Assembly: GCA_009844405.1 (NCBI GenBank)
Contig: VYBO01000046.1
Coordinates: forward strand, 1-64,000
Length of the DNA: 64,000 bases
Direction: 5' to 3'
Source: Acidimicrobiaceae bacterium
GTDB lineage: Bacteria; Actinomycetota; Acidimicrobiia; Acidimicrobiales; Aldehydirespiratoraceae
Shown here: in pieces, positions 29,195 through 38,355 of the stretch
How the letters are laid out: each line of letters starts with the position of its first letter
Numbering within the stretch: the stretch's first letter is position 1
Made by a program: the position numbers and the translations under genes
Notes under the pieces: model-generated
What the model was told of the DNA's origin: nothing
Databases searched by the model: none
What the model saw: only the letters and a program-made list of their open reading frames with translations

Positions 29195-29284
29195 TCAGCG
29201 GGCCAGGAAGAATAGTTGCAGCACCCCGGCCAGGACGATGATGGCGAGCAGCGCCACGATGGCGATGGTGGTTCCCGGTCTCAT
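29195..29284 (-). CDS. 29-aa single-pass membrane miniprotein
   Basis: MRPGTTIAIVALLAIIVLAGVLQLFFLAR; ATGA overlap with the stop of the upstream SAM hydrolase gene. Confidence 0.6.
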   Translation of the reverse strand: MRPGTTIAIVALLAIIVLAGVLQLFFLAR

Positions 29285-30222
29285 GGCTGGTCCCCCTGAT
29301 CCTTCGGGCCGGTGGACGCTCCGGTCCGGCGGCTCAAGCCCACCGGCGTGACCACCGACGGGCTGCCCGACCGGCGGTCGCCGGCCGCGGCGGTGGCGAG
29401 GCGCACCTCGGATCCCTCGTGCAGCCCGAGCTCGTCGGCCGCGGAACGTTGAGGCAGGGCCAGCGACACGAGCCCGCTCGAATCGGTGACGAGGCCGACG
29501 CGTCCCGGTGGCACGTCCGCATAGGCCCGGGCCCGCTCAGCCGTCCGCAGGTCTTCTCCGACCGTCACCTGCAGCAGGGCTCGCGCCTCGGCCATCTCGT
29601 CCACTTCGGCCGGGTCGACGTTGAGCTGGCAGTTTCCGAAGCGGTCCACCCACAACACCTCGGCCACCAGGGCGTCGCCGTCGCGCCGGCTCACCGGCAG
29701 CATTCCGGGAGTCAGCGTGGCCACGTCGACGGCCGGACCCAGATCGCTCAACGGCACGCCGAGGCAGAGGTGGGCGGCCGCCGGTGCGAACACGTCGCGG
29801 CCGTCGAAGGTCGAGCCCAGCTCGCGGGGGCTCTCCAGCCGGTAGTCGGCGTCGGCCAGCTCCACCGCTCGCCCGGCCCCGCCGACGAGGGCCACCACGG
29901 GGGCCAGCAGTCCGTTGTCCGGTCCGATCAGCACCGAGGCGCCGTCGCCCACTTCCACCGCCACCGGGCGGCGATTGGTGCCCACCCCGGGGTCGACCAC
30001 AGCCAGAACCACGCCCGGCAGCAGGTAATGGGCGGCCCGGGCCAGCGCCAAGCCTCCGGCCCGCACGTTGCAGGGCGCGATGCCGTGGGTGACGTCCACC
30101 ACCCGCACATGGGGCGCGATGGCCGCGATGACCGAGTGGACCACCCCGACGAACTCGTCGCCGTGCCCGTAGTCCGACAGGAACGAGATCGTGTCGTAGC
30201 CGCGCCCCGCGACGGACTTCAT
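29281..30222 (-). CDS. S-adenosyl-L-methionine hydrolase family (SAM hydroxide adenosyltransferase, former DUF62)
   Basis: ISFLSDYGHGDEFVGVVHSVI, VVDPGVGTNRRPVAVEVGDGASVLIGPDNGLL; ATGA overlap with proC. Confidence 0.9.
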   Translation of the reverse strand: MKSVAGRGYDTISFLSDYGHGDEFVGVVHSVIAAIAPHVRVVDVTHGIAPCNVRAGGLALARAAHYLLPGVVLAVVDPGVGTNRRPVAVEVGDGASVLIGPDNGLLAPVVALVGGAGRAVELADADYRLESPRELGSTFDGRDVFAPAAAHLCLGVPLSDLGPAVDVATLTPGMLPVSRRDGDALVAEVLWVDRFGNCQLNVDPAEVDEMAEARALLQVTVGEDLRTAERARAYADVPPGRVGLVTDSSGLVSLALPQRSAADELGLHEGSEVRLATAAAGDRRSGSPSVVTPVGLSRRTGASTGPKDQGDQP

Positions 30223-31016
30223 TGGCCCAGCTCGCGGGAGCGGCGGGTGGCTGCTTCGACTACCCGGTCGATGAGGTCCATGAAGCCGGCTTCGTCGAGA
30301 ACGGCCAAGCCCGCGGCGGTAGTGCCGCCCGGGGAGGTGACGTTCTCGCGCAGGCGGCCCGGGTCCTCCCCCGACTCCGCCAACAGCGTGGCTGCCCCCA
30401 GCAGCGTCTGGCGCACCAGGGCATCGGCCACCGCGGGATCGAGGCCCTGAGCCGTGCCGGCGGCCCGCAGCGCCTCGGCCAGCCGGAAAACAAACGCGGG
30501 ACCGCTGCCCGAGAGGCCGGTGACCGCGTCGAGGTCGGCCTCGGCCACGACCGCCACCGTTCCCACCGCCTCGAGGATGCCGCGGGCCCATTCCAGGTCT
30601 TCGGGCCCGGCCGCCGATCCAGGAGCGATGGCGGCCGCGCCCGCCCCGACCAGCGCCGGGGTGTTGGGCATCGCCCGCACCACAGGTGTTCCCGCCGGCA
30701 GGCCGGCCTCGATGGCCTCCGTGCGCACCCCCGCCGCGATGGACAGCACCCGCGCGGTTGCGGCCGCGGCCAGAGCGGGCAGCACCGCGGCCACCACGTC
30801 GGGCTTCACTGCGATGACGGCGCCGATCCCATAGAGGGGTTCAGTGGAGGCCGACACCCCGGGGGAGGCGGCCGAGACCGCCCGCTGACGGGCCGGGTCG
30901 GGCTCCACCACGTGGAGCTCACTCGCGCCGGCCCAGCCGCGGGACACCAGGCCCCCCAGCAGGGCCTCGCCCATCTTTCCGCCGCCGATCACCTGCAACC
31001 GGGCCATACCGGTCAT
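30219..31016 (-). CDS. proC: pyrroline-5-carboxylate reductase
   Basis: LQVIGGGKMGEALLGGL, RAMPNTPALVGAG, GLSGSGPAFVF, ENVTSPGGTTAAGL. Confidence 0.95.
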   Translation of the reverse strand: MTGMARLQVIGGGKMGEALLGGLVSRGWAGASELHVVEPDPARQRAVSAASPGVSASTEPLYGIGAVIAVKPDVVAAVLPALAAAATARVLSIAAGVRTEAIEAGLPAGTPVVRAMPNTPALVGAGAAAIAPGSAAGPEDLEWARGILEAVGTVAVVAEADLDAVTGLSGSGPAFVFRLAEALRAAGTAQGLDPAVADALVRQTLLGAATLLAESGEDPGRLRENVTSPGGTTAAGLAVLDEAGFMDLIDRVVEAATRRSRELGQ

Positions 31017-31032
31017 ATTAATGGGACTGAGG

Positions 31033-31944
31033 TCAGCCGATGCCTGTGCTGTAGCGGGCGGTGATCTGGAGGTCGCGGCGGATCACCCCGGTCAATGCCG
31101 CGATCACGATCACCCCGCCGGCCACCTGGGCGATCTTGATCGGCTCGTCCAGGAAGATGGCGGCGAGGACCATTGTCAGCGGGGGCGCGCCCAGCAGGGC
31201 CATCGACGACACGGTGATCCGCACATGCTTGTGGGCCCAGTTCATCAGCAGATGGCCCGATCCCGGAACGGCAACGAGCGCGGCCACCCACAGCCAGGCG
31301 GTCGCATCGGGCAGGGACAGGCCGCCACCGGTCAGGACGGCCGGCGGGGTGACCACGACCATGGCGACGATCCACGCCACCGCTTGGAACTCCAATGCGC
31401 CGACCTTCTGCCGGGCCTCCTTGGCCAGCGCCATCTGCGCGGAGAAGAGCAGCAGGGCCAGCACGGCCAGCCCGTCGCCCCGCAGGCTCCAGGTGGGCAC
31501 TGAGGCCGAGCCGAACAGCACCAGCGCTGTGCCGGCCAGCGCGGTCGCCACCAGCGCCAGAAGTTTGAGCGAGACCGGCTCGGCGAACCGGCGTACCCCC
31601 GCCCAGATCAACACGACGGGCACCAGCGACACGATCATGGCCACGTTGGTGACGGTTGTGGACTTGATGCTCTGGTAGAACGCGATGTACCACAGCCCGA
31701 GCATCACCGCGGAGGGCAGGCAGGCCCGCACCTGCGGCCACGTCACCCGGCCCCGCCGGGCCAGCACAACCCCTCCGTAGACGAGGGAGCTCAGAACCAG
31801 CCGCCAGAAGGCCAGTTGCACCGCGCCCAGGTCCACCTGGCGCACCAGAATGTTGCCGAAGCCCCAGCACACCACTGCGCCCGATACCGCCGTCAGGCCC
31901 ATGGGGTGCCACTGCGTTGCCCTTGACGGCATGGAGGCGGTCAT
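31033..31944 (-). CDS. EamA/DMT-family transporter
   Basis: about ten hydrophobic segments, internal EamA-like duplication. Confidence 0.85.
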   Translation of the reverse strand: MTASMPSRATQWHPMGLTAVSGAVVCWGFGNILVRQVDLGAVQLAFWRLVLSSLVYGGVVLARRGRVTWPQVRACLPSAVMLGLWYIAFYQSIKSTTVTNVAMIVSLVPVVLIWAGVRRFAEPVSLKLLALVATALAGTALVLFGSASVPTWSLRGDGLAVLALLLFSAQMALAKEARQKVGALEFQAVAWIVAMVVVTPPAVLTGGGLSLPDATAWLWVAALVAVPGSGHLLMNWAHKHVRITVSSMALLGAPPLTMVLAAIFLDEPIKIAQVAGGVIVIAALTGVIRRDLQITARYSTGIG

Positions 31945-31975
31945 GGCGGCGGGCCTGGGGGTAGGGGCCGGCCGC

Positions 31976-32458
31976 TCAGGCGCCGACGGCTCTGATGGCT
32001 CGGCCGGTGGTGCCCGCAGGCAGCAGCCCGGCATGGGCGTCGGCGTCGGCTCGCAGGACCGCATACAGCGCCTCGGCCATGGGGGCTACCCGGTCGATGC
32101 TGGTGTCGACGTGAAGCATCATCGACTCCTGTGTGGCGGCCAGGACCCCGCCGCCACCGCCGCGCAACTCGTGAAACAGGTGCACTCGCTTCTGGTCGGC
32201 CCCCGCGACCGTGGTGTCCACTGCCAGCGGCGCGGCCGGGGCCAACTCGTCGATGAAGGCGATGTGGGTCTCCACCGTGTAGAACGATCCGCCGGTGCTG
32301 GCCCGGTAGTGCTGGTCGAAGCCCATGCGGATCAGGTACTCGTCGCTGGCCATGCCGAACACCACGCCGTAGAAGCCCTCGGTCATGTGGCCGTTGTAGT
32401 CGATCCACTCATCGAGGACGGCGCCTCGCCAGATACGCAGCGGCCCGCCGTCAGCCAT
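31976..32458 (-). CDS. thioesterase / hotdog-fold acyl-CoA hydrolase
   Basis: DEWIDYNGHMTEGFYGVVFG hotdog thioesterase motif. Confidence 0.82.
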   Translation of the reverse strand: MADGGPLRIWRGAVLDEWIDYNGHMTEGFYGVVFGMASDEYLIRMGFDQHYRASTGGSFYTVETHIAFIDELAPAAPLAVDTTVAGADQKRVHLFHELRGGGGGVLAATQESMMLHVDTSIDRVAPMAEALYAVLRADADAHAGLLPAGTTGRAIRAVGA

Positions 32459-32501
32459 GGACAGCGAGCCTACGAAGACCCGTGACGCCGAGGGGTGCCC
32501 G

Positions 32502-33869
32502 TCAGAACAGGGTGAGGTACTGGTCGACCTCTCCTGATGTGACGACGTGGTGGTGGGCCAGGAACTCCTCGCGCTTCACCTTGACGTAGTAGTCGCGGTA
32601 TGGGCCCTCGGCCGTGTCGCCCAGGCCCCGGCCGATCACGTCGTTGGAGGCGAGCCGGTCGGCGGCGTGCAGCAGTGTGGGCGGCAGGGCCTCGATGCCC
32701 TTGGCCGCGATCTCCTCGGCCGACAGGGTGTACAGGTTGTCGGTGTTGGGCTCGCCGGGGTCGAGGTCGCGGTCGATGCCGTCGAGGCCGCAGGCCAGGG
32801 TGGCCGCGAACATGAGGTACGGGTTGGCCGCGCCGTCGCCCAGGCGGATCTCGATGCGGTCCGGTTCGGGCACCCGGATCATCTGGGTGCGGTTGTTGCC
32901 CCCGTACACCGCGTAGGCCGGGGCCCAGGTGGCCCCCGAGGTGGGCGCGCCCACTCCCATTCGCTTGTAGGAGTTCACGATGGGGCACATCACCGCCACC
33001 AGCGACGAGGCGTGGTCGATGATCCCTGCGGTGAACTTGTAGGCCGTGTCGCTCAGGCCCAGGCCCTTGGTGTCGGGCCCGCCGGCGCCGCCGCCGATGA
33101 ACAGCGGCTCGTCGTTGTCGGCCGACCACAGGCTCGCGTGGATGTGCAGCCCGTTGCCGGTCTTGTCGGCGAACGGCTTGGGCATGAACGTGGCGTAGCG
33201 GCCGTCGCGCTGGGCCAGGGTGTGCACCATGAGCCGGAAAAGGATGAGCCGGTCGGCGGTTGTCAGTGCGTCGGAGTACTGCCAGTTCTGCTCGTACTGG
33301 CCGTTGGCGTCCTCGTGGTCGTTGGCGTAGTTGCCCCAGCCCATGGCGTCGAGGTTCTTCGACACCGCGGTCAAGTGGGGCAGCATCCGGGTGAGGCCCT
33401 TTGCGTCGTAGCAGGGCAGCGACATGTCGTCGCGGTCGTCGGCCACCGAGATGGAGCCGTCGTCGTTGCGAACCACCAGCGAGTACTCGGCCTCGACCCC
33501 GCACTTGAGCACGATGTTGCGCTCGGCGGCGGCCTCCATCGCCCGGCGCAGGATCACCCTCGGCGCGTACGGCCACAGCTCGCCCTCCACAGTGGGGTCG
33601 CACTGCATGGCGGCCACGTTGGGCTGCCACGGCAGCTGGGTGTACGACGCCGGGTCGGGAAGGGCCAGGATGTCGGGGCTGGAGGGGTCCTGTCCCATGG
33701 GGCCGGCCGCGAAGCCCGCGAACCCGGCCCCGTCGCTCATCAGCGGATCGAGGGCGCCGACGGGCACGAGCTTGGCGCACGGCTTGCCGTGCATCTCCAC
33801 GAACATGGCGTAGATGAACTCCACGCCGTCGGCCTCCACCCGGCTCCGGATCTCGTCGAGCGCGCTCAT
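32502..33869 (-). CDS. glutamine synthetase-family ligase (GlnT / gamma-glutamylmethylamide synthetase-like)
   Basis: GS catalytic pattern (CGVEAEYSLV, GNGLHIHASLW, RIEIRLGDGAANPYL); adjacent to GlxBCD-type genes. Confidence 0.8.
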   Translation of the reverse strand: MSALDEIRSRVEADGVEFIYAMFVEMHGKPCAKLVPVGALDPLMSDGAGFAGFAAGPMGQDPSSPDILALPDPASYTQLPWQPNVAAMQCDPTVEGELWPYAPRVILRRAMEAAAERNIVLKCGVEAEYSLVVRNDDGSISVADDRDDMSLPCYDAKGLTRMLPHLTAVSKNLDAMGWGNYANDHEDANGQYEQNWQYSDALTTADRLILFRLMVHTLAQRDGRYATFMPKPFADKTGNGLHIHASLWSADNDEPLFIGGGAGGPDTKGLGLSDTAYKFTAGIIDHASSLVAVMCPIVNSYKRMGVGAPTSGATWAPAYAVYGGNNRTQMIRVPEPDRIEIRLGDGAANPYLMFAATLACGLDGIDRDLDPGEPNTDNLYTLSAEEIAAKGIEALPPTLLHAADRLASNDVIGRGLGDTAEGPYRDYYVKVKREEFLAHHHVVTSGEVDQYLTLF

Positions 33870-34022
33870 GTGGTTCTCCCTGTCGTCGTGCCGTCGTCGG
33901 CTGGGTCGCGGCAGCCGAGAGTAGTCAACGATCCCCTTGCGTGGGGAAAGCGCGGAGAATCGGAGGGCGCCCGGCTTGCCCGGGAACCGGGTCCGCACGA
34001 TTTGCTGTTATGATGTAGCACC

Positions 34023-34286
34023 ATGCGTACACAGATCGCGCTGGCACCCGAGCAGCATGCCGAGGTCAAACGCAAGGCCGCGGACCTGGGCGTCAGCATG
34101 GCCGAGTACATCAGGCGGCTCATCGAGCGGGACCTGAACCGGCCGAGGCCCCGAGGCGGCCTCCCATCGATTATCGGCATCGGCCGCTCGGACGGGGGCA
34201 GCGACGCCGCGGCCGAGGGCAAGAACAGCGCCGTGGCCGAGGCGGTGGACGCCCTGTGGCGAGAGAAGGAGGCTCGCCGGCGTTGA
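34023..34286 (+). CDS. antitoxin-like protein (RHH type) of a VapBC-like pair
   Basis: MRTQIALAPEQHAEVKRKAADLGVSMAEYIRRLIERDL; TTGA overlap with PIN toxin. Confidence 0.75.
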   Translation: MRTQIALAPEQHAEVKRKAADLGVSMAEYIRRLIERDLNRPRPRGGLPSIIGIGRSDGGSDAAAEGKNSAVAEAVDALWREKEARRR

Positions 34287-34699
34287 GCGTGTTCGTCGAC
34301 ACGTCGGTCTGGTTCGCGGCGGCCGCCGCGGACGACGCCGACCACGCTAGGGCGGCGGCGCTGCTCGAGAGGTTCGAGGGGAGGCTGCTCACCAGCGATC
34401 ATGTCATCGTCGAGACGTGGATGCTGGCAGCCGGTCGGCTCGGTGCGAGCATCGCTGAGGCCCTCACGACCTCGATCCGCACCGACGTCGCTCAGGTCGA
34501 GGCGGCGACAGTCGCCGATCTCGAAGTCGCGGCCCAGATTCGCGAGAGCTTCCCGGACCAGAGGTTCTCGCTCGTGGATCGGACGAGTTGGGCCGTCATG
34601 CAGCGTCTCAGCGTTCATGAGGCTCTCAGCCTGGACCGCGACTACTCGATCTACCGGTTCGGCCGCGACCGTCGCCGGGCCTTCACCGTCCATTCGTGA
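34283..34699 (+). CDS. PIN-domain toxin (VapC-like)
   Basis: SVFVDTSVWFAAA...SDHVIVETW...FSLVDRTSWAVM...DRDYSIY acidic PIN residues. Confidence 0.85.
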   Translation: MSVFVDTSVWFAAAAADDADHARAAALLERFEGRLLTSDHVIVETWMLAAGRLGASIAEALTTSIRTDVAQVEAATVADLEVAAQIRESFPDQRFSLVDRTSWAVMQRLSVHEALSLDRDYSIYRFGRDRRRAFTVHS

Positions 34700-34775
34700 C
34701 GACACCGCGGTCAGAAGGCGAGCCGCGGAGAAACTCCGTACCGTCGCCGGGCCTTCACCGTCCATTCGTGACGAC
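34668..34775. repeat. 36-bp perfect direct repeat (34668-34703 and 34740-34775)
   Basis: accgtcgccgggccttcaccgtccattcgtgacgac present twice; first copy encodes the toxin C-terminus. Confidence 0.97.
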
Positions 34776-34850
34776 GGCTGCCGGAGGCCACACGGCCGAT
34801 GGTGGGGCGCTACCGTGTCGGGCCGTGCCGACGAGCTGCCGGACTGCGAC

Positions 34851-35750
34851 ATGTGCGGGATAGTCGGGCTGTTCTGCAAGACCGAGACCCACCGCCACGA
34901 ACTGGGCCGGCTGACTGCGGTGATGCTGCGCGAGATGCGCGACCGGGGCCCCGACAGTGCCGGGTTCGCGTCCTACGACGCGGGCCTGCCCGATCGCACC
35001 CGCATCACGGTGCTGGCCGAGGGCATCACGGTGGACTGGGGTCCGGTGGCAGCCGCGCTGGAGGGAGTCCTGGGCGCCGAGGTCACCGTGAGGGCCGTGC
35101 ACGACCACGTCGTGTTCTCCACCGGCGGCGACGGCCGGGCCGCCCGCCAATGGATCATCGACAACGTGGCCGGGGCCACCGTGCTGAGCTACGGCGCCCA
35201 GATCGAGCTGTACAAGGCGGTCGGCGACCCCGACCTGGTGGCCGAGCGCTACGACCTGGCCTCCCGAACCGGCACCCACGCCCTGGCCCACACCCGCATG
35301 GCCACCGAGTCCGCGGTCACCACCAACGGCTCTCACCCGTTCGCCACCGGCGCCGACACCTGCCTGGTGCACAACGGGTCGCTGTCCAACCACAACCGTC
35401 TGCGGCGGTTCCTCGAGGGTCACGGCGAATCGTTCCAGACGGAGAACGACTCCGAGGTGGCCGCCGGCTACCTGGCGTGGCGGATCCGCTCCGGCGACAC
35501 CATCTCGCAGGCGTTGGAGGGGGCCCTCGACGACCTCGACGGCTTCTACACGTTCGCCATCGGCGTGGCCGACGGTTTCGCCATCCTGCGCGACCGGATC
35601 GCCTGCAAGCCGGCGGTGGTGGCCGAGACCGACGACTGGGTGGCCATGTCGTCGGAGTACCGGGCCATCGCCCGCCTGCCCGGCGCGGCCGACGCCGAGG
35701 TGTGGGAGCCCGAGCCGGCCCGCATCTACACCTGGAGCCTGGCCGCGTGA
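34851..35750 (+). CDS. class-II glutamine amidotransferase (GlxB / MgsA-like)
   Basis: MCGIVGLFCK N-terminal Cys nucleophile, RDRGPDSAGFASY, HTRMATESAVTTNGSHPF. Confidence 0.85.
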   Translation: MCGIVGLFCKTETHRHELGRLTAVMLREMRDRGPDSAGFASYDAGLPDRTRITVLAEGITVDWGPVAAALEGVLGAEVTVRAVHDHVVFSTGGDGRAARQWIIDNVAGATVLSYGAQIELYKAVGDPDLVAERYDLASRTGTHALAHTRMATESAVTTNGSHPFATGADTCLVHNGSLSNHNRLRRFLEGHGESFQTENDSEVAAGYLAWRIRSGDTISQALEGALDDLDGFYTFAIGVADGFAILRDRIACKPAVVAETDDWVAMSSEYRAIARLPGAADAEVWEPEPARIYTWSLAA

Positions 35751-36460
35751 AGCGTCGCTTCGACCTCGCAGAGGTCAGCCGGCGCGAGCTCAACCAGGCG
35801 CTTCACGACGCCTCCGACGGGGAGTCGTTCGAGGTCCTCAACCCCCGGGGCGCCCACGCCGTGGCCTGCGGGATCACCGCCGACCTCGACGTGGTGGTGC
35901 GGGGCTCGGTGGGCTACTACTGCGCCGGCATGCACCAGCGGGGCGGGGTGCTGGTGGAGGGCAACGCCGGCACCGGGCTGGCCGAGAACATCATGTCGGG
36001 GCTGGTCCACATCACCGGCAACGCCACCATGTCGGCCGGCGCCACCGGCTGCGGGGGAATGGTGGTGGTGGGCGGCAACGCCGGCGCCCGCTGCGGCATC
36101 TCCATGAAGGGCGTCGACATCGTCGTCGGGGGCGATGTCGGCCACATGAGCGCGTTCATGGCCCAGGCCGGGAACCTGGTGGTGTGCGGCGACGCCGCCG
36201 CGGACTTGGGGGACTCCATCTACGAGGCCCAGATCTTCGTGCGGGGCGACGTCGAGTCCTTGGGCGCCGACTGCATCGAGAAGGAGGTGCGCCCTGCCCA
36301 TGTCGAGACTCTCACCCGGCTGCTGGCCGCGGCGTCACCGGTAGGGGACGGGGTCGACGTGTCGGACTTCCTCCGCTACGGGTCGGCCCGGCGCCTCTAC
36401 AACTTCACCATCGACGACGTGGACGCCCTTGAGGCCGAGCGGACAGGCATGGTTCGATGA
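35747..36460 (+). CDS. glutamate synthase large-subunit C-terminal-like protein (GlxC / MgsB-like)
   Basis: GXGXG-type beta-helix repeats (ITGNATMSAGATGCGGMVVVGGNAGARCGISMKGVDIVVGGDVGHMS); GTGA overlap with previous gene. Confidence 0.85.
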   Translation: MKRRFDLAEVSRRELNQALHDASDGESFEVLNPRGAHAVACGITADLDVVVRGSVGYYCAGMHQRGGVLVEGNAGTGLAENIMSGLVHITGNATMSAGATGCGGMVVVGGNAGARCGISMKGVDIVVGGDVGHMSAFMAQAGNLVVCGDAAADLGDSIYEAQIFVRGDVESLGADCIEKEVRPAHVETLTRLLAAASPVGDGVDVSDFLRYGSARRLYNFTIDDVDALEAERTGMVR

Positions 36461-36476
36461 GGACTTCGGAGACGCC

Positions 36477-36526
36477 GAGCGAGGCCGTGGCCCGAGCGGC
36501 CCGTGAGCGCAGAGAACAAGAGCGGG
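36477..36526. repeat. short core form of dispersed repeat inserted between glxC-like and glxD-like genes
   Basis: gagcgaggccgtggcccgagcggcccgtgagcgcagagaacaagagcggg; bracketed by 18-bp direct repeat gcccttgaggccgagcgg. Confidence 0.9.
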
Positions 36527-36557
36527 CAGCCCTTGAGGCCGAGCGGGAGGCCGCCCG

Positions 36558-37919
36558 ATGACCACGCTGCCGCCGGACGGCCTCGAGCCTGTGGAGGCGT
36601 CGGATCCCGACTTCTGGCACCTGCGGGAGTCCTACAGCTTCGACCGCAACGTGATCGCCGAGATCCGCCGGGCGGCCAACACCGGCATCTACCGCATCCG
36701 GGGCTGGGGGGCCAAGCGCCACCTGCCCACCCTCGACGACCTCGTATTCCTCGGTGCGTCCATGTCGCGCTATCCCCTGGAGGGCTACCGCGAGGCCTGC
36801 GGCACCGATGTGGTGATCGGCGAGGACCGGGCCGAGCGCCCCGTCCATCTGAAGATCCCGGTGACCATCGCGGGCATGAGCTTCGGCTCGCTGTCGGCCC
36901 AGGCCAAGGAGGCCCTCGGCCGGGGCGCGTCGGCGGCGGGGACGTCCACCACCACCGGCGACGGCGGCATGACCACCGAGGAGCGCCGGCACTCCTCCAC
37001 GCTCGTGTACCAGTACCTGCCGTCGCGCTACGGCATGAACCCCGACCACCTGAGGGTGGCCGACGCCATCGAGGTGGTGGTGGGCCAGGGGGCCAAGCCC
37101 GGCGGCGGCGGGATGCTGCTCGGCCAGAAGATCACCGAGCGGGTGGCCGAGATGCGCACCCTGCCCGAGGGCGTCGATCAGCGCTCGGCGTGCCGCCATC
37201 CCGACTGGACCGGGCCCGACGACCTGGAGATCAAGATCGGCGAGCTGCGGGAGATCACCGACTGGCAGGTGCCGATCTACGTGAAGGTGGGCGCGGCCCG
37301 CCCCTACTACGACACCGCGCTGGCGGTGAAGGCCGGCGCCGACGCGGTGGTGGTGGACGGCATGCAGGGCGGCACCGCCGCCACCCAGGACGTGTTCATC
37401 GAGCATGTCGGCATTCCCACGCTGGCCGCCATCGGCGAGTCGGTGCGGGCCCTGCGGGAGCTCGGCGTGCACCGCCGGGAGGTCAAGCTCATCGTGGCCG
37501 GCGGCGTCCGCTCGGGCGCCGACGTGGCCAAGGCTCTGGCCCTGGGTGCCGACGCGGCCTCGATCGGCACCGCCGCGCTGATCGCCATCGGCGACAACGA
37601 CCCCGCCTACGAGGCCGAGTACCGGGCCCTGGGAACCTCGGCCGGGTTCTGGGAGGACTTCCAGGCGGGCAACGACCCGGCCGGGATCACCACCCAGGAT
37701 CCCGGTCTCTCGGCGCGCCTCGATCCGGTGCTGGCCGGGAGGCGGCTGGCCAACTACCTGCAGGTGCTGACCATCGAGACCCAGATCCTGGCCCGGGCCA
37801 ACGGCAAGTCGCATGTCCTGAACCTGGAGCCGGAGGATCTGGCCGCCCTCACCGTCGAGGCCGCGGCCATGGCCAAGGTTCCCTTGGCAGGAACCAGCTG
37901 GGTGCCCGGCGTGGATTGA
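36558..37919 (+). CDS. FMN-binding glutamate synthase-family protein (GlxD / MgsC-like)
   Basis: ITIAGMSFGSLSAQAKEALGRGA-type motif, GQGAKPGGGGMLLGQKI, DGMQGGTAATQDVF. Confidence 0.9.
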   Translation: MTTLPPDGLEPVEASDPDFWHLRESYSFDRNVIAEIRRAANTGIYRIRGWGAKRHLPTLDDLVFLGASMSRYPLEGYREACGTDVVIGEDRAERPVHLKIPVTIAGMSFGSLSAQAKEALGRGASAAGTSTTTGDGGMTTEERRHSSTLVYQYLPSRYGMNPDHLRVADAIEVVVGQGAKPGGGGMLLGQKITERVAEMRTLPEGVDQRSACRHPDWTGPDDLEIKIGELREITDWQVPIYVKVGAARPYYDTALAVKAGADAVVVDGMQGGTAATQDVFIEHVGIPTLAAIGESVRALRELGVHRREVKLIVAGGVRSGADVAKALALGADAASIGTAALIAIGDNDPAYEAEYRALGTSAGFWEDFQAGNDPAGITTQDPGLSARLDPVLAGRRLANYLQVLTIETQILARANGKSHVLNLEPEDLAALTVEAAAMAKVPLAGTSWVPGVD

Positions 37920-38355
37920 TCGACGTTGCGGGCTCGGCACGCGCCGCGCCTGCGGGCGGTGCCCGGGTGGCCCGAGCGGGTGGCGGCAGATGGGTACGCT
38001 GGCTCCGTGTAGGGGGACCTCGACCAGCGTGCCATTCGTTGGGCTGAAGCAGTGCACACGGATGGCGCTGGACGCGACGAGGTCATCGCGAACACGCTCG
38101 CCGCCGCGGTCGCGGCCCGCAACCTAGTGAGTCACCGGCACCAACTCTTGTCGGCCCGCGCCGCAAGAACGCTCGCCGGGCCGTGTGCAGACGCGGTGGC
38201 GCTGATCTGGCTTGCGGCCCGCCGGTGCGATCTCGTGTGAGCCCGTTCTATGGTCGCTGCTTGGCGATCTTGGTGGTCGTGTGGATCGCACACTGCACCT
38301 GTTATTGATAGAAAGTGCACAGTCTGGATACTGTGCGTGCAGTTTTGTTTAGGAA

